The notes under the pieces are model-generated. The model saw only the letters and a list, made by a program, of their open reading frames with translations, was not told the DNA's origin and searched no databases. Position numbers and translations under genes: made by a program. Source: Aeromonas hydrophila subsp. hydrophila ATCC 7966 (lineage in GTDB: Bacteria; Pseudomonadota; Gammaproteobacteria; Enterobacterales; Aeromonadaceae). Taken from it: a DNA stretch of 64,000 bases. This document shows positions 36,522-45,495 of the stretch, piece after piece (positions within the stretch are counted from its first letter, which is position 1; each line of letters starts with the position of its first letter). The stretch lies in assembly GCF_000014805.1 (NCBI RefSeq), contig NC_008570.1, forward strand, positions 2,547,001-2,611,000, in the 5' to 3' direction.

Positions 36522-37655
36522 ATGGCCTATTCAACGTTCTGCCAGACCCAAAACGACCAGCTCAAGGAGCCGATGTTTTTCGGCCAATCGGTCAACGTGG
36601 CCCGTTATGACCAGCAAAAACACGAAGTGTTCGAACGGCTGATCGAAAAGCAGCTCTCCTTCTTCTGGCGCCCGGAAGAGGTGGACGTCTCCCACGACCG
36701 CATCGACTTCCAGGCCCTGCCGCCCCACGAGCAACACATCTTCATCTCCAACCTGAAGTACCAGACCCTACTGGATTCCATCCAGGGTCGCAGCCCCAAC
36801 GTGGCGCTGCTGCCGCTGGTCTCCATCCCGGAGCTGGAAACCTGGATCGAGACCTGGGCCTTCTCGGAGACCATTCACTCTCGCTCCTACACCCACATCA
36901 TCCGCAACATCGTCAACACCCCCGCTCAGGTGTTCGACGACATCGTCACCAACGAGCAGATCCTGAAGCGCGCCGGCTCCATCAGCCACTTCTACGACGA
37001 TCTGATCGAGGCGACCGCGCTCTACAACCTGCACGGTGAAGGCACCCACCGGGTGGCCGGTCGTGACGTGACCATCACCTTGCGCGAGCTGAAAAAGAAA
37101 CTCTATCTGTGCCTGATGAGCGTCAACGCGCTGGAAGCGATCCGCTTCTACGTCAGCTTCGCCTGCTCCTTCGCCTTCGCCGAGCGCGAGCTGATGGAGG
37201 GCAATGCCAAGATCATCAAGATGATCGCCCGCGACGAAGCGCTGCACCTGACCGGGACCCAGCACATGCTGAACCTGATGCGCAGCGGCCAGGACGACCC
37301 CGAGATGGCCGAGATTGCCGCCGAGTGCGAGCAGGCCTGCTTCGAGCTGTTCAAGGAAGCCGCCATCCAGGAGAAGGAGTGGGCCGAGTACCTGTTCCAG
37401 GACGGCTCCATGATCGGCCTGAACAAGGACATCCTCTGCCAGTACGTGGAGTACATCACCAACCTGCGCATGAATGCGGTGGGTCTGCAGCCAGCCTTTG
37501 CCGGGGCCAAGCAGAACCCTATCCCCTGGATCAACACCTGGCTGTCGTCCGACAACGTACAGGTCGCCCCGCAGGAAGTGGAAGTGAGCTCCTACCTGGT
37601 GGGTCAGATCGACAGCGAAGTGAATGCCGAAGACCTGGGTGATTTCGAGCTGTGA
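36522..37655 (+). CDS. nrdB: Ribonucleoside-diphosphate reductase class Ia, beta subunit
   Basis: A 377-residue small subunit that houses the di-iron centre and tyrosyl radical. It has the iron-ligand pattern ([58 protein letters not shown]) and a C-terminal tail that docks to NrdA (EDLGDFEL). It lies 66 bp after nrdA. Its stop codon overlaps the GTG start of the ferredoxin gene. Confidence 0.98.
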   Translation: MAYSTFCQTQNDQLKEPMFFGQSVNVARYDQQKHEVFERLIEKQLSFFWRPEEVDVSHDRIDFQALPPHEQHIFISNLKYQTLLDSIQGRSPNVALLPLVSIPELETWIETWAFSETIHSRSYTHIIRNIVNTPAQVFDDIVTNEQILKRAGSISHFYDDLIEATALYNLHGEGTHRVAGRDVTITLRELKKKLYLCLMSVNALEAIRFYVSFACSFAFAERELMEGNAKIIKMIARDEALHLTGTQHMLNLMRSGQDDPEMAEIAAECEQACFELFKEAAIQEKEWAEYLFQDGSMIGLNKDILCQYVEYITNLRMNAVGLQPAFAGAKQNPIPWINTWLSSDNVQVAPQEVEVSSYLVGQIDSEVNAEDLGDFEL

Positions 37656-37972
37656 GTGACGCCACCGGCACGCTGACCCCTGCCCCGCACGCGGCTCCCG
37701 CCCAGAGCGACGCAGGCTCGCCACGGGTGCATACCCAGGATGGCGTGCTGCACGCCCATCCCGGCGAGAGCGTGCTGGAGACCCTGGAGCGCCACGGTCA
37801 TCACGTGGAGTTCCAGTGCCGCAGCGGCTATTGCGGCGCTTGCCGCACCCCGCTGCTGGCAGGCAAGGTGCACTATGCCGCCGTGCCGCTCGCCTTTGTC
37901 TCAGAGGGAGAATGCCTGCCCTGCTGCTGCAAACCGGTGGGTGCCATCCGGCTGGACATCAAGAAGCGCTGA
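37652..37972 (+). CDS. YfaE-type 2Fe-2S ferredoxin
   Basis: A 106-residue plant-type ferredoxin with ligands in [12 protein letters not shown] and downstream CLPCCCKP (a run of three cysteines rather than one). In E. coli the equivalent YfaE maintains the NrdB di-iron cofactor. The GTG start overlaps nrdB (GTGA), so translation is coupled. An N-terminal extension of about 25 residues, rich in Ala and Pro, precedes the domain. Confidence 0.92.
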   Translation: MSDATGTLTPAPHAAPAQSDAGSPRVHTQDGVLHAHPGESVLETLERHGHHVEFQCRSGYCGACRTPLLAGKVHYAAVPLAFVSEGECLPCCCKPVGAIRLDIKKR

Positions 37973-37998
37973 GCCCCCTCAGGTTCACGTCAGCAAAC

Positions 37999-38032
37999 AA
38001 AAAGCCGCCGGATTGCTCCGGCGGCTTTTTTA
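37999..38032 (+). terminator. Terminator after the nrdAB-ferredoxin operon
   Basis: GCCGCCGGA (38005-38013) pairs with TCCGGCGGC (38018-38026) around TTGC, followed by six T residues. Confidence 0.9.
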
Positions 38033-38090
38033 CATCCATCTCTATGCCTGGTGGGCGGGCGGCTGATGCACCACCCGCCCCCACAGGGCC

Positions 38091-39242
38091 TTACAGCCAG
38101 GGCGCGGCGGTCGGCCCATGGTGCAGACCCAGCTTCCAGACCCGGCCGAAGTGCTTGTAGTGACCGGCCGCGACACCGGCCTTCTCGCCCATGCCGTGGT
38201 AAAGATCGAGGTGGCCCTTCTTCACCGCACCACCCACATCCAGCGCGATCAACAGCCGCAGCTGATGCTTGCCGGTCCAGTTGCCCTCTTTGTCCAGCAG
38301 CGGCACTTCCGCCAGGATCGGTGTGCCCATCGGCAGCAGGGTCTTGTCGGCGGCCACCGCCGCCATCGGCAGCAGCGGAATGCCGGCGGCCCCGATCACG
38401 TCGTTGGTGGGGCGACGCTCGAAGAAGACATAGGAGGGGTTCTGCTCCACCAGCTCCTTGACGCTCTCCTCCGGCTGACGGTTGGCCCACTCCTTGATGG
38501 CCTTCATGGACATCTGCTCCTTGGGCACTTCGCCACGATCGATCAGTACCCGGCCAATGCTGACGTAACCGTGACCGTTCTTGCCGCTGTAACCCAGATA
38601 TTGCAGCCGATCGTCGTCACCATAGTGAACGAAGCCCGAGCCCTGCACGTCCATCAGGAAGTTGTCGATGAGGGATTTGCTGTAGCCCAGCTCCAGCCCG
38701 CGGTTGGCCAGGGCCCCCTGGTGGATCTGGGCCCGGCTCGGGCAGCGCCCGCCGCATTTAGGCATGGCATAGATGGGGTACTTGTACTTGGCATCCGGGC
38801 GGTGACGCACCTCCAGCACCGGCGAGTAGTAGCCGGTGAACAGCACGTTGCCCATCCGATCCGAGCCGCCCAGCTGGGCCAGGCTGATGCCGTAACGGGT
38901 GATCTGAGCGGGATCGCCGCCATTGGCCACCCAGCGGGAGAGTTGATGGTAAAGCTCGCCGTAGCGACGGGTCATCTTGCCGGAGCGCTCCAGCACCAGC
39001 CGGCTCTGGGGGCCGAACTTGCTGTAGTCGGCGCGCTGTCGGCTGTTGACCCGCTCCACTCGCACCAGATCATCAGGCAGGGGACCGTCCAGATACTGCT
39101 TGCCCAGATTTTCCGGCACCTCGCAGTTGAGAAAACATCTGGCATCGGGTTTGTTTTTGGGCACCTGGGCTTGTTCAGAGTTGCCCGCACAACCGGCCAA
39201 CCCCAGCACTGCGGCGGTCAGCCAGTAAGCGTGTTTATTCAT
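38091..39242 (-). CDS. mltA: Membrane-bound lytic murein transglycosylase A
   Basis: An outer-membrane lipoprotein (lipobox LAGC, residues about 15-18) that cleaves peptidoglycan to 1,6-anhydromuropeptides. The 383-residue protein has the MltA barrel domain (VLFTGYYSPVLEVRHRP, GYSGKNGHGYVSIGRVLI) and the C-terminal 3D domain (LLIALDVGGAVKKGHLDLYHGMG), where the catalytic aspartate lies. Length is slightly longer than E. coli MltA. Single-gene unit, divergent from the DUF1289 gene. Confidence 0.95.
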   Translation of the reverse strand: MNKHAYWLTAAVLGLAGCAGNSEQAQVPKNKPDARCFLNCEVPENLGKQYLDGPLPDDLVRVERVNSRQRADYSKFGPQSRLVLERSGKMTRRYGELYHQLSRWVANGGDPAQITRYGISLAQLGGSDRMGNVLFTGYYSPVLEVRHRPDAKYKYPIYAMPKCGGRCPSRAQIHQGALANRGLELGYSKSLIDNFLMDVQGSGFVHYGDDDRLQYLGYSGKNGHGYVSIGRVLIDRGEVPKEQMSMKAIKEWANRQPEESVKELVEQNPSYVFFERRPTNDVIGAAGIPLLPMAAVAADKTLLPMGTPILAEVPLLDKEGNWTGKHQLRLLIALDVGGAVKKGHLDLYHGMGEKAGVAAGHYKHFGRVWKLGLHHGPTAAPWL

Positions 39243-39392
39243 ATGTCCTCATATAACACCAAGGGTTATGTTCGGCGGGGAAGATGCCAAATTTGCAGGG
39301 GGAAAGCAAACGCCTTCAGGCCTGGGACGGCGGATTTCTCCAAAGGGGATCTTCTGGGTTATAACAAGGTAACAGGGTGTGAGAGGCCATGG

Positions 39393-39644
39393 ATGGAACA
39401 GCTCGAAATCTTCCCGCTGCAGAGCCCCTGCATCGGGGTCTGCGAAGTGAACAACAAGGGCTACTGCAAGGGGTGCCTGCGCAGCCGCGAGGAACGCTTC
39501 AACTGGCTCACCATGAGCCATGCCCAGCAGCAAGAGGTGATGCGCCTGTGCCGGGGTCGCAAGGCGCGGGTGGAAGCTGCCCGCCGCAAGTCGCTGGAGG
39601 GAGCCCAACCCGAGCAGCCAGAGCAACCTGGCTGGGATTTTTAA
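39393..39644 (+). CDS. DUF1289 family small cysteine protein
   Basis: An 83-residue protein with CIGVCEVNNKGYCKGCLRSREERFNWLTMS, the CxxxC...CxGCxRxxxExxxW signature of DUF1289 (YdhL-like). A putative metal site is implied by the four cysteines. GAGAGG (39381-39386) stands 6 nt upstream of the ATG at 39393; the frame stays open far upstream, but that stretch lies antisense to mltA. Function unknown. Small size means automated pipelines could miss or over-extend it. Confidence 0.85.
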   Translation: MEQLEIFPLQSPCIGVCEVNNKGYCKGCLRSREERFNWLTMSHAQQQEVMRLCRGRKARVEAARRKSLEGAQPEQPEQPGWDF

Positions 39645-39668
39645 ACCCAGCCCTTCTTTTATCCCTTT

Positions 39669-40826
39669 TTACCCCTCCCTTTGCGCCACCCGCACCAGCT
39701 CGCTGAACGCCACGAACAGGTGATAGAAGGTGCTGGCCGGTGCATGGCCGGCCAACGGCGCCCCCATCACATCCACCTGATCTAGCCACTGACCCGGCAG
39801 CGCCGGCATCAGGTAATAGTCAAAGATCCGCCCCACCACGGCACCAATCCGGTGCGCAATCTCAGCCTCCCCTCGCCGCTCGTAGGCTGCCAGCAGCGCC
39901 TTGAGCTGCTCGGTCTGACACCAGAGCCGGCTGGTCGCCCGATAAGGCCGCCCGTCATCGGTGAGTTCATCCAGCACCAGCCCGGTCGGTCCGTGGCCGT
40001 GAGCGGCGGCAAAGCGGGTCAGAATCGCGATCCCCTCACCTATCTCGCGCTCACTCGGCCCACACTTCCACCCTTGCGCCAATGTCCGATAGCGGGCCAG
40101 CAGCCAGCACCACTCGTAGTGATGACCCGGGTCGATCAGGTGCGAATCGGGATGGGTCGGGAGAAGCCGCTCATCGAAGAACTCCCGCAGCAAGGCGGGC
40201 TCCAGAAAACGCTGGCGAAACAGCTGGTAAAGTCGATGGGTGCGTCCCTGCCAGCGCGGCTCATCAAAGCTCTCCGCTGCCACCAGCAGCGCTTCGAACA
40301 GATGCATATGGGGGTTTTGACTGCGCAGCGCGCTTGGCGGAAAGCGAGAGTGAAACCCGCCGTACAGGGGATCGGCAAAGAGCAGTTCGATGGCCTGATA
40401 GCGCGACTCGGCCTGCTGCTGCCAGCGCGGCTCGCCGCTCAAACGGTAGAGCCAGCACTCGGCCAGCAGGGCAAAGGCGTATTCGTAGCAACACACCGCA
40501 CTGTCGGCAGGCGAATCATCCGCATTGAGGGAAAACAGCTGGTTGCCGGTGCCATCATCAAAGTGCCTCATGCCGAACCTGGCGCAGCGCTCTGCCAGCT
40601 CGCCCCCCTCATACCAGCCGAGCAGGGCGGCGTGGCTGAACACATAGATCTGGCGACTCTGCACCCGAAAACGAATGGGCTGCCAGAGCGGCGCGCCTGC
40701 GCCATCCAGCCCTTCGGCAAACAGCCCCCGCGCCCAATCAAAGCCGCTTGCCCCCCAGTGAGGCAGCGCCTCCTCCAGCAGCCAGCGTCGACAACGCTGC
40801 GCCGCCTCTCTTATCTCGTCATGCAT
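39669..40826 (-). CDS. AGE-family sugar epimerase/isomerase
   Basis: A 385-residue alpha-toroid enzyme of the N-acylglucosamine 2-epimerase / mannose isomerase family. Signature stretches are SRQIYVFSHAALLG, QNPHMHLFEALLVAAE, DPGHHYEWCWLLARY, SRLWCQTEQLKALLAAYER and STFYHLFVAFSEL, holding the active-site histidines. Given the adjacent mannose-type PTS and phosphomannose isomerase, an aldose-ketose isomerase role (such as mannose to fructose) is more likely than amino-sugar epimerisation. A terminator-like hairpin separates it from the PTS IID gene upstream, so it may be less expressed. Start has AGGTG upstream. Confidence 0.88.
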   Translation of the reverse strand: MHDEIREAAQRCRRWLLEEALPHWGASGFDWARGLFAEGLDGAGAPLWQPIRFRVQSRQIYVFSHAALLGWYEGGELAERCARFGMRHFDDGTGNQLFSLNADDSPADSAVCCYEYAFALLAECWLYRLSGEPRWQQQAESRYQAIELLFADPLYGGFHSRFPPSALRSQNPHMHLFEALLVAAESFDEPRWQGRTHRLYQLFRQRFLEPALLREFFDERLLPTHPDSHLIDPGHHYEWCWLLARYRTLAQGWKCGPSEREIGEGIAILTRFAAAHGHGPTGLVLDELTDDGRPYRATSRLWCQTEQLKALLAAYERRGEAEIAHRIGAVVGRIFDYYLMPALPGQWLDQVDVMGAPLAGHAPASTFYHLFVAFSELVRVAQREG

Positions 40827-40856
40827 CTCAGCACCTCTTCAGCCAACCCAGCCCAT

Positions 40857-40880
40857 AAAAAGGGAGAGCCCTGCTCTCCC
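40857..40880 (-). terminator. Terminator between PTS IID and the AGE isomerase gene
   Basis: GGGAGAGC / GCTCTCCC (8 bp, 3-nt loop) followed on the minus strand by TTTTT. It lies inside an apparent operon, so partial read-through or mRNA stabilisation is possible. Confidence 0.75.
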
Positions 40881-40911
40881 CTGTCTGTGCTCACCTCAAC
40901 TCTTGAACGGC

Positions 40912-41760
40912 CTAGAACAGCCCGACGGCGACCCCGACAAAGGCCACGACCAGCAGCCCCAGCATGGCCTTGACCGGCGAGACGTTGCGTCTGGCCATCA
41001 GATACCAGGTGCCCAGCACCACCAGCAGCGGCATCAGTTTGGGAAAGATGCCGTCCAGCATGGCCTGCAGCTGGATGTTGACCCCGTCCGAGGTGACGAA
41101 ATCGAGCCCGGTGGAGAGATTGACGTAACTGGCCGCCACCCCGCCCATCACGAAGATCCCGAGCAGGGAGAGCGCCTCGCGCAGCTTGACCGACTCCGAG
41201 CTCACCAGCGCCTCCACCGAGCCGGTTCCCATCCGGTAACCCTTCATGAACAGCATGTAGGAGCCGGTGATGACGATGGCGTTGAAGCTGATGATGTAAA
41301 AGAGCGGCCCCAGCACGCTGCCACCGGCAGCCAGCGCCATGCCGATGCTGAGCAGAATGGGCACCAGCATGCCCGGGATCATGGAATCCCCGATCCCGGC
41401 GATGGGCCCCATCAACCCCACTTTCAGGGTGTTGATGGTCTCGCCATCGATCCGCTCGCCGTTGGCCCGCTTCTCCTCCAGCCCTACCGCCAATCCGTTG
41501 ATGATGGCGCCAAGCTGAGGCTCGGTGTTGTAGAAGGAGGCATGACGCTTCATCGCCTCCGTCCGCTCCGCCTTGCCGGGATAGAGCTTCTTGAGCGCCG
41601 GCATCATGCCAAGGCAGAAGCCGAAGGATTCGAGCCGCTCGAAGCTCATGGAGGAGAGGTTGTACATCATCCAGGCGCGCCAGCAGGCACGCAGATCCTT
41701 GAGAGTGAGGGCCACCGGCGCCTTGTTCACCGGCTGGCCCGCTTGCAGCTGTGCGTCCAT
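40912..41760 (-). CDS. PTS mannose/fructose/sorbose family IID component
   Basis: A 282-residue membrane component of a mannose-class phosphotransferase system. Typical IID pattern: ARAWMMYNLSSMSFERLESFGF-like N-terminus, LGAIINGLAVGLEE, LMGPIAGIGDSMIPGMLVPI, and C-terminal hydrophobic segments. It forms the sugar channel with IIC. Its start overlaps the IIC stop (TGATG), so translation is coupled. Confidence 0.95.
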   Translation of the reverse strand: MDAQLQAGQPVNKAPVALTLKDLRACWRAWMMYNLSSMSFERLESFGFCLGMMPALKKLYPGKAERTEAMKRHASFYNTEPQLGAIINGLAVGLEEKRANGERIDGETINTLKVGLMGPIAGIGDSMIPGMLVPILLSIGMALAAGGSVLGPLFYIISFNAIVITGSYMLFMKGYRMGTGSVEALVSSESVKLREALSLLGIFVMGGVAASYVNLSTGLDFVTSDGVNIQLQAMLDGIFPKLMPLLVVLGTWYLMARRNVSPVKAMLGLLVVAFVGVAVGLF

Positions 41761-42563
41761 CAGAATTCATCCTCATCGTCGGTCTGGGTGGCAGCACGGG
41801 CAGCCGGTGCAGGGCGCGGCTCCGGCTTGTAGTTGTAGTGGATGAGCGCGAGCAGGGCGCCGATCATCACCAGCCCCACCATGTTGAGCTTGAGAAAGAC
41901 GATGCCGACAAAGCCCACCAGGAAGTAGATCAGCATGCTGCTCTGCTTGATGATCTGCTTGAGCAGGATGGCGATGCCGACCGCCGGCAGTATGCCGCCC
42001 ACCACCGTCATGGTGCGGATCACCAGCTCCGGCAGGCTGTTCATGAAGCCTTCGATGTACTGGTTGCCAAAATAGACGGCGATGAAGGTGGGCACGAAGC
42101 GCAGCACGAAGTTGCTGGCCTGCGGGAAGATGGCGCTGTTGAGATAGACCCCCTGCTCATCCCCCTGCTCCAGCGCCACGTCGGCCCTGTGGTTCCAGTA
42201 GGAGTTGAGCACCATCATGAAGTTGAAGAGGATGGTGCCGGCGATGCCGATGGTGGCGGCAATGGCCACCGCTACCGACGGCTCCTTGCCCGACAGTATG
42301 CCCAGCGCAATGGCCGGAAAGGCGACGAAGTTGAGATCCGCCGGCATGGAGCCGCCCGGCGTCACCATGGCGATATAGACCGCCTGCACCGCCACCCCGA
42401 TGAGGATCCCGGTCTGGATATCACCGAGGATGGCCCCCACCAGCATGCCCGAGACCAGCGGGCGGGTGATGGTGTACCAGCCCCCGGTCAATCCCAGCAG
42501 CCAGGGGCTGCTGAGGGCACCGAGATAACAGAGTATCCCGATGAGTGTTGCTTCCAGAAACAT
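41760..42563 (-). CDS. PTS mannose/fructose/sorbose family IIC component
   Basis: A 267-residue integral membrane protein with about six to eight transmembrane segments. LVSGMLVGAILGDIQTGILIGVAVQAVYIAMVTPGGSMPADLNFVAFPAIAL, read in pieces along residues 35-95, is characteristic of this IIC family. The C-terminus is a polar tail (about residues 245-267, Pro/Ala/Asp-rich). Partner of the IID component. Substrate cannot be read from sequence. Confidence 0.95.
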   Translation of the reverse strand: MFLEATLIGILCYLGALSSPWLLGLTGGWYTITRPLVSGMLVGAILGDIQTGILIGVAVQAVYIAMVTPGGSMPADLNFVAFPAIALGILSGKEPSVAVAIAATIGIAGTILFNFMMVLNSYWNHRADVALEQGDEQGVYLNSAIFPQASNFVLRFVPTFIAVYFGNQYIEGFMNSLPELVIRTMTVVGGILPAVGIAILLKQIIKQSSMLIYFLVGFVGIVFLKLNMVGLVMIGALLALIHYNYKPEPRPAPAARAATQTDDEDEF

Positions 42564-42575
42564 GATGTCTGCTCC

Positions 42576-43070
42576 CTATTTCAGCTTTTTCTGGGCATCC
42601 GCCCAGCTGTAGTGGCTGGCGTCCGGCACCAGCCGAAAGTCAATCTCGTGGCCAAGGCCGGCCAGATAGTCAAAGGCGGCGATCTCCTGCGCCGTCACCG
42701 ACTGGTTGGGGCCTATGGTGGTGGTCTGCTCGCGGGCACTCATGGGCCCGACGTTGATCTTGCCATTGTGGTTCTCAAGAGAGATGCCGGCGGCGCAGAG
42801 CCGCTGCAGGGTAACCGGCGACTTGCCGATCACGAAGTAGCGCTTGTCACTGGCGATCACCTTGGGCAGCTTGGCAATGGCCGTCGCCACATCGAACAAC
42901 CACACCTTGGTGTCCGGCACAGCGCCGATCATCACCTGGGAGAGCAGCGGATCGGCCGCCACCTCGTCATCAATCGCGACGATGCCGTCGCAGGGCAGCT
43001 CTCTGGCCCAGCGCGTCACCAGCTGGCCATGGATCACCCGATCGTCAATGCGTACAAATGAAATCGCCAT
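42576..43070 (-). CDS. PTS mannose/fructose/sorbose family IIB component
   Basis: A 164-residue cytoplasmic phosphocarrier. The phosphorylated histidine is H14 in RIDDRVIHGQLVTRW, the family signature. It takes phosphate from the separate IIA and gives it to the incoming sugar. IIA and IIB are separate genes, unlike E. coli ManX where they are fused. Confidence 0.95.
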   Translation of the reverse strand: MAISFVRIDDRVIHGQLVTRWARELPCDGIVAIDDEVAADPLLSQVMIGAVPDTKVWLFDVATAIAKLPKVIASDKRYFVIGKSPVTLQRLCAAGISLENHNGKINVGPMSAREQTTTIGPNQSVTAQEIAAFDYLAGLGHEIDFRLVPDASHYSWADAQKKLK

Positions 43071-43079
43071 CTCGCTCTC

Positions 43080-43511
43080 CTAGAAGTTGTCATCTTGCTG
43101 GTGCGCAACCGCCGGGGCCGCGATCACCATGGATTCCAGCGCCTGGGCCAGCAACTGGCGGGCCGCCTCATGCACATCCACGGCATCCAGCAGCTCGGCG
43201 CTCATCAGCAGCATGGGGAAGTTGACTCCGGTCACCACCGCCAGCGGCTGTGGCCATTCGGGGTCAAACGCGCAGCGGCACGCCACGTTGTAGGGGGTGC
43301 CGCACTCCATGTCGCACAGCACCAGCACCCCGTCAGCCCCCGCGCCATGGCGGCGCAGGGTCTGTGCAAACTCGGAGCGAAAGGCCTCGATCCCCCCCTC
43401 TTCGGTGAGGGAGACGATCGCCACCGCGGGCAGCTCGCCGTAGACCATGCTGGCGCTGGCCAGCAGGGCCGGCGCCAGTGAACCATGGGTTGCGATAAGG
43501 ATCCTCAGCAT
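43080..43511 (-). CDS. PTS mannose-family IIA component
   Basis: A 143-residue phosphocarrier with active histidine H9 in IATHGSLAPALL, and the DMECGTPYNVA motif of this family. It accepts phosphate from HPr. It lies 5 nt downstream of the isomerase gene in the presumed operon. Confidence 0.94.
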   Translation of the reverse strand: MLRILIATHGSLAPALLASASMVYGELPAVAIVSLTEEGGIEAFRSEFAQTLRRHGAGADGVLVLCDMECGTPYNVACRCAFDPEWPQPLAVVTGVNFPMLLMSAELLDAVDVHEAARQLLAQALESMVIAAPAVAHQQDDNF

Positions 43512-43516
43512 CTTGG

Positions 43517-45283
43517 TTACCCCCTCACATAGGCCTTGATGGTGGCGATGGTCGCCCCTTCACTCTCGCCGCTCGGGCGGATGCGATAACGCCCTACCGA
43601 GGCTGGGACGATGAAGGTCTCGGCGTAGTGCACCACAAACGGTGCGAACGCATGGTCGGGACTCTCCACCGTCGCCTCTCGTCCCTCAATCAGATTGAGT
43701 ACCTGCACGGTACCACCGGTGTCGTGCTCCACCGGCACGCTGAACCAGTGGCGACGAGTCTCGATGAATTCCCGCTCGTGCAGCCCGGTGCGCTCCTCGC
43801 GCCAGCCCGGCCCCTCGGCAATGGGCTCGATGCGATTGACCAGATGTTCGCGGGTCCAGTCGGTGTCGCGCTCCCACTGGATCACCTTGCTGCCATGCGC
43901 CAGATGGATGGGGCGCGGGATACCGTCGAGCCCGACCCGGCCCCAGTCCCACAGCTTGAAGGTGAAGATGTAGGGGGTGGCGCTGATCTCGAGCACCATG
44001 GCTCCCTCCCCCGAGCAGTGGATGGTCCCGGCCGGGATCAAAAAATGATCGTGCTGGCGGGCCGGGAAGCGGTTGATGAAGCGCTCATCATCGAAGGGCT
44101 TCTCGCCGCGCTGGGCGGCGGCCAGATCCGCCAGCATCGCCTGCGGGTCGATGCCGGTGCGGGTACCGAGATAGACGCAAGAGCCCGGCTTGGCATCGAG
44201 CAGGTAGTAGCTCTCGTCCTGGGTGTAGTGCATGCCGAACTCCTGCTGGATGTATTCGGTCAGCGGATGCACCTGCAGGCTGAGCGGCTGCCCCCCCACC
44301 GTGTCGAGAAAATCGAACCGGATCGGGAACTCGGCGCCAAAGCGGGCGTGTACCCGCTCCCCAAGCAGGGCGCTGGGCTGGCACAGCACCAGGTTTTGCG
44401 ACGGGATCTCCACCCGCACCTCGCCAATGCGCAGGTAGAGGCTGTTCTCTTCCGGTACGCAATCAAAGCACCAGGCATAGTTGGGCTGGGCCGGGTCCAG
44501 ATCGCACACCTGCTTCATCCACTGCCCGCCCCAGACCCCGGGGTCGAAGAAGGGCACCACCCGAAACGGCTGGCGCGCCGCCTGATGCAACCCCGCCAGC
44601 AACGCCTGCCCCGTCACCAGGGTCGGCTTGCCTCGGGTGTTGGTGTCGAGCAGGAAATCGATGGTGGGCAGCTGGGCCAGTTTATGGCGGTCAAACACCC
44701 GCCACTCGATGAAGAAGGCGCGCTTGTAGCGGCGCAGTATGTCCTCCTCCTCATTGCCGGCCCCCCAGTTGCCCAGCTCCTTGCGCCGCAGTCGCTGCTG
44801 GATTTCCCAGCGGGCGAGATCGGCATAGACCCGCACATCCCCTCTCGCCACCAGCGAGGCGCCGCTGCCCATCACCACCACCAGGCCACGGGTTATCTCT
44901 GCGACCTGCCGCTGCAGGCGCGCCAGCGCGGCCGGGTCAAAAAACTCCACCATCTTGTGGGGGGCCAGCACGCCAAAGACCCGGTCGTCGGTGATGAAGC
45001 GTTCCAGCATCGCCAGCACTTTTGATTCCGGCAGGCGGGCCTGCTCCACCTCGATGAGCGTGTGAGGCCCAAGCCTCGCCAGCAGCTGGCTACGCAGCTC
45101 GTCCTGATCCACGCCGTGATAGCAGTCGATCACCAGCACCACCCTTGCCCCACCTTGCCCGTCTGCCGCGGCCTGCAGTCGCCGGGCTATTTCGTGCCAG
45201 CCGGCGCAGGCGGCGCCCTCATGGCCGGTGACCACCACTTCCGGGAATTTGTCGTAGTTGGAGACGTAACTCGAATGAATCAT
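43517..45283 (-). CDS. Long class I mannose-6-phosphate isomerase with extra N-terminal domain
   Basis: A 588-residue protein. The C-terminal ~350 residues are a type I phosphomannose isomerase cupin: VVPFFDPGVWGGQWMKQV, PLSLQVHPLTEY, DESYYLLDAKPGS, HDHFLIPAGTIHCSGEGAMVLEIS. These supply the Q-x-H, E and H zinc ligands. The N-terminal ~235 residues have a nucleotide-kinase-like look (ARVVLVIDCYHGVDQDEL, LPESKVLAMLERFITDD, RGLVVVMGSGASLV, YKRAFFIEWRVFDRHK), as in long Firmicute homologues from memory. Mannose-6-phosphate to fructose-6-phosphate is inferred. First gene of the PTS operon; an operator-like palindrome lies upstream. Confidence 0.88.
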   Translation of the reverse strand: MIHSSYVSNYDKFPEVVVTGHEGAACAGWHEIARRLQAAADGQGGARVVLVIDCYHGVDQDELRSQLLARLGPHTLIEVEQARLPESKVLAMLERFITDDRVFGVLAPHKMVEFFDPAALARLQRQVAEITRGLVVVMGSGASLVARGDVRVYADLARWEIQQRLRRKELGNWGAGNEEEDILRRYKRAFFIEWRVFDRHKLAQLPTIDFLLDTNTRGKPTLVTGQALLAGLHQAARQPFRVVPFFDPGVWGGQWMKQVCDLDPAQPNYAWCFDCVPEENSLYLRIGEVRVEIPSQNLVLCQPSALLGERVHARFGAEFPIRFDFLDTVGGQPLSLQVHPLTEYIQQEFGMHYTQDESYYLLDAKPGSCVYLGTRTGIDPQAMLADLAAAQRGEKPFDDERFINRFPARQHDHFLIPAGTIHCSGEGAMVLEISATPYIFTFKLWDWGRVGLDGIPRPIHLAHGSKVIQWERDTDWTREHLVNRIEPIAEGPGWREERTGLHEREFIETRRHWFSVPVEHDTGGTVQVLNLIEGREATVESPDHAFAPFVVHYAETFIVPASVGRYRIRPSGESEGATIATIKAYVRG

Positions 45284-45315
45284 TGGCTTGCTCTCTCGTT
45301 GACACCTACGAAAGA

Positions 45316-45331
45316 GATAAATCGATTAACC
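45316..45331 (-). promoter_or_regulatory. LacI-family operator copy 1 (PTS operon side)
   Basis: GATAAATCGATTAACC matches the palindrome GGTTAATCGATTAACC at 14 of 16 positions. It is 33 bp upstream of the isomerase start. A second partial copy (TTAACC) follows at about 45326-45339. Confidence 0.7.
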
Positions 45332-45447
45332 TGTTAACCACAACCTGATAAACAAGATTAACCTCATAAAATGGTGTATTTGATCGCCAGCATGGGCGAA
45401 ATATGTGATCATGACAGCAATTTCATCATGGCAAGTTAACAAGCAAA

Positions 45448-45463
45448 GGTTAATCGATATACC
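45448..45463 (+). promoter_or_regulatory. LacI-family operator copy 2 (regulator side)
   Basis: GGTTAATCGATATACC, 14 of 16 matches to the same palindrome, 33 bp upstream of the LacI-type regulator gene, so autoregulation is likely. Centre-to-centre distance to copy 1 is 132 bp, compatible with DNA looping. Confidence 0.7.
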
Positions 45464-45495
45464 TTTGAAACCTACTCCCTGACAGGATCCATCCC

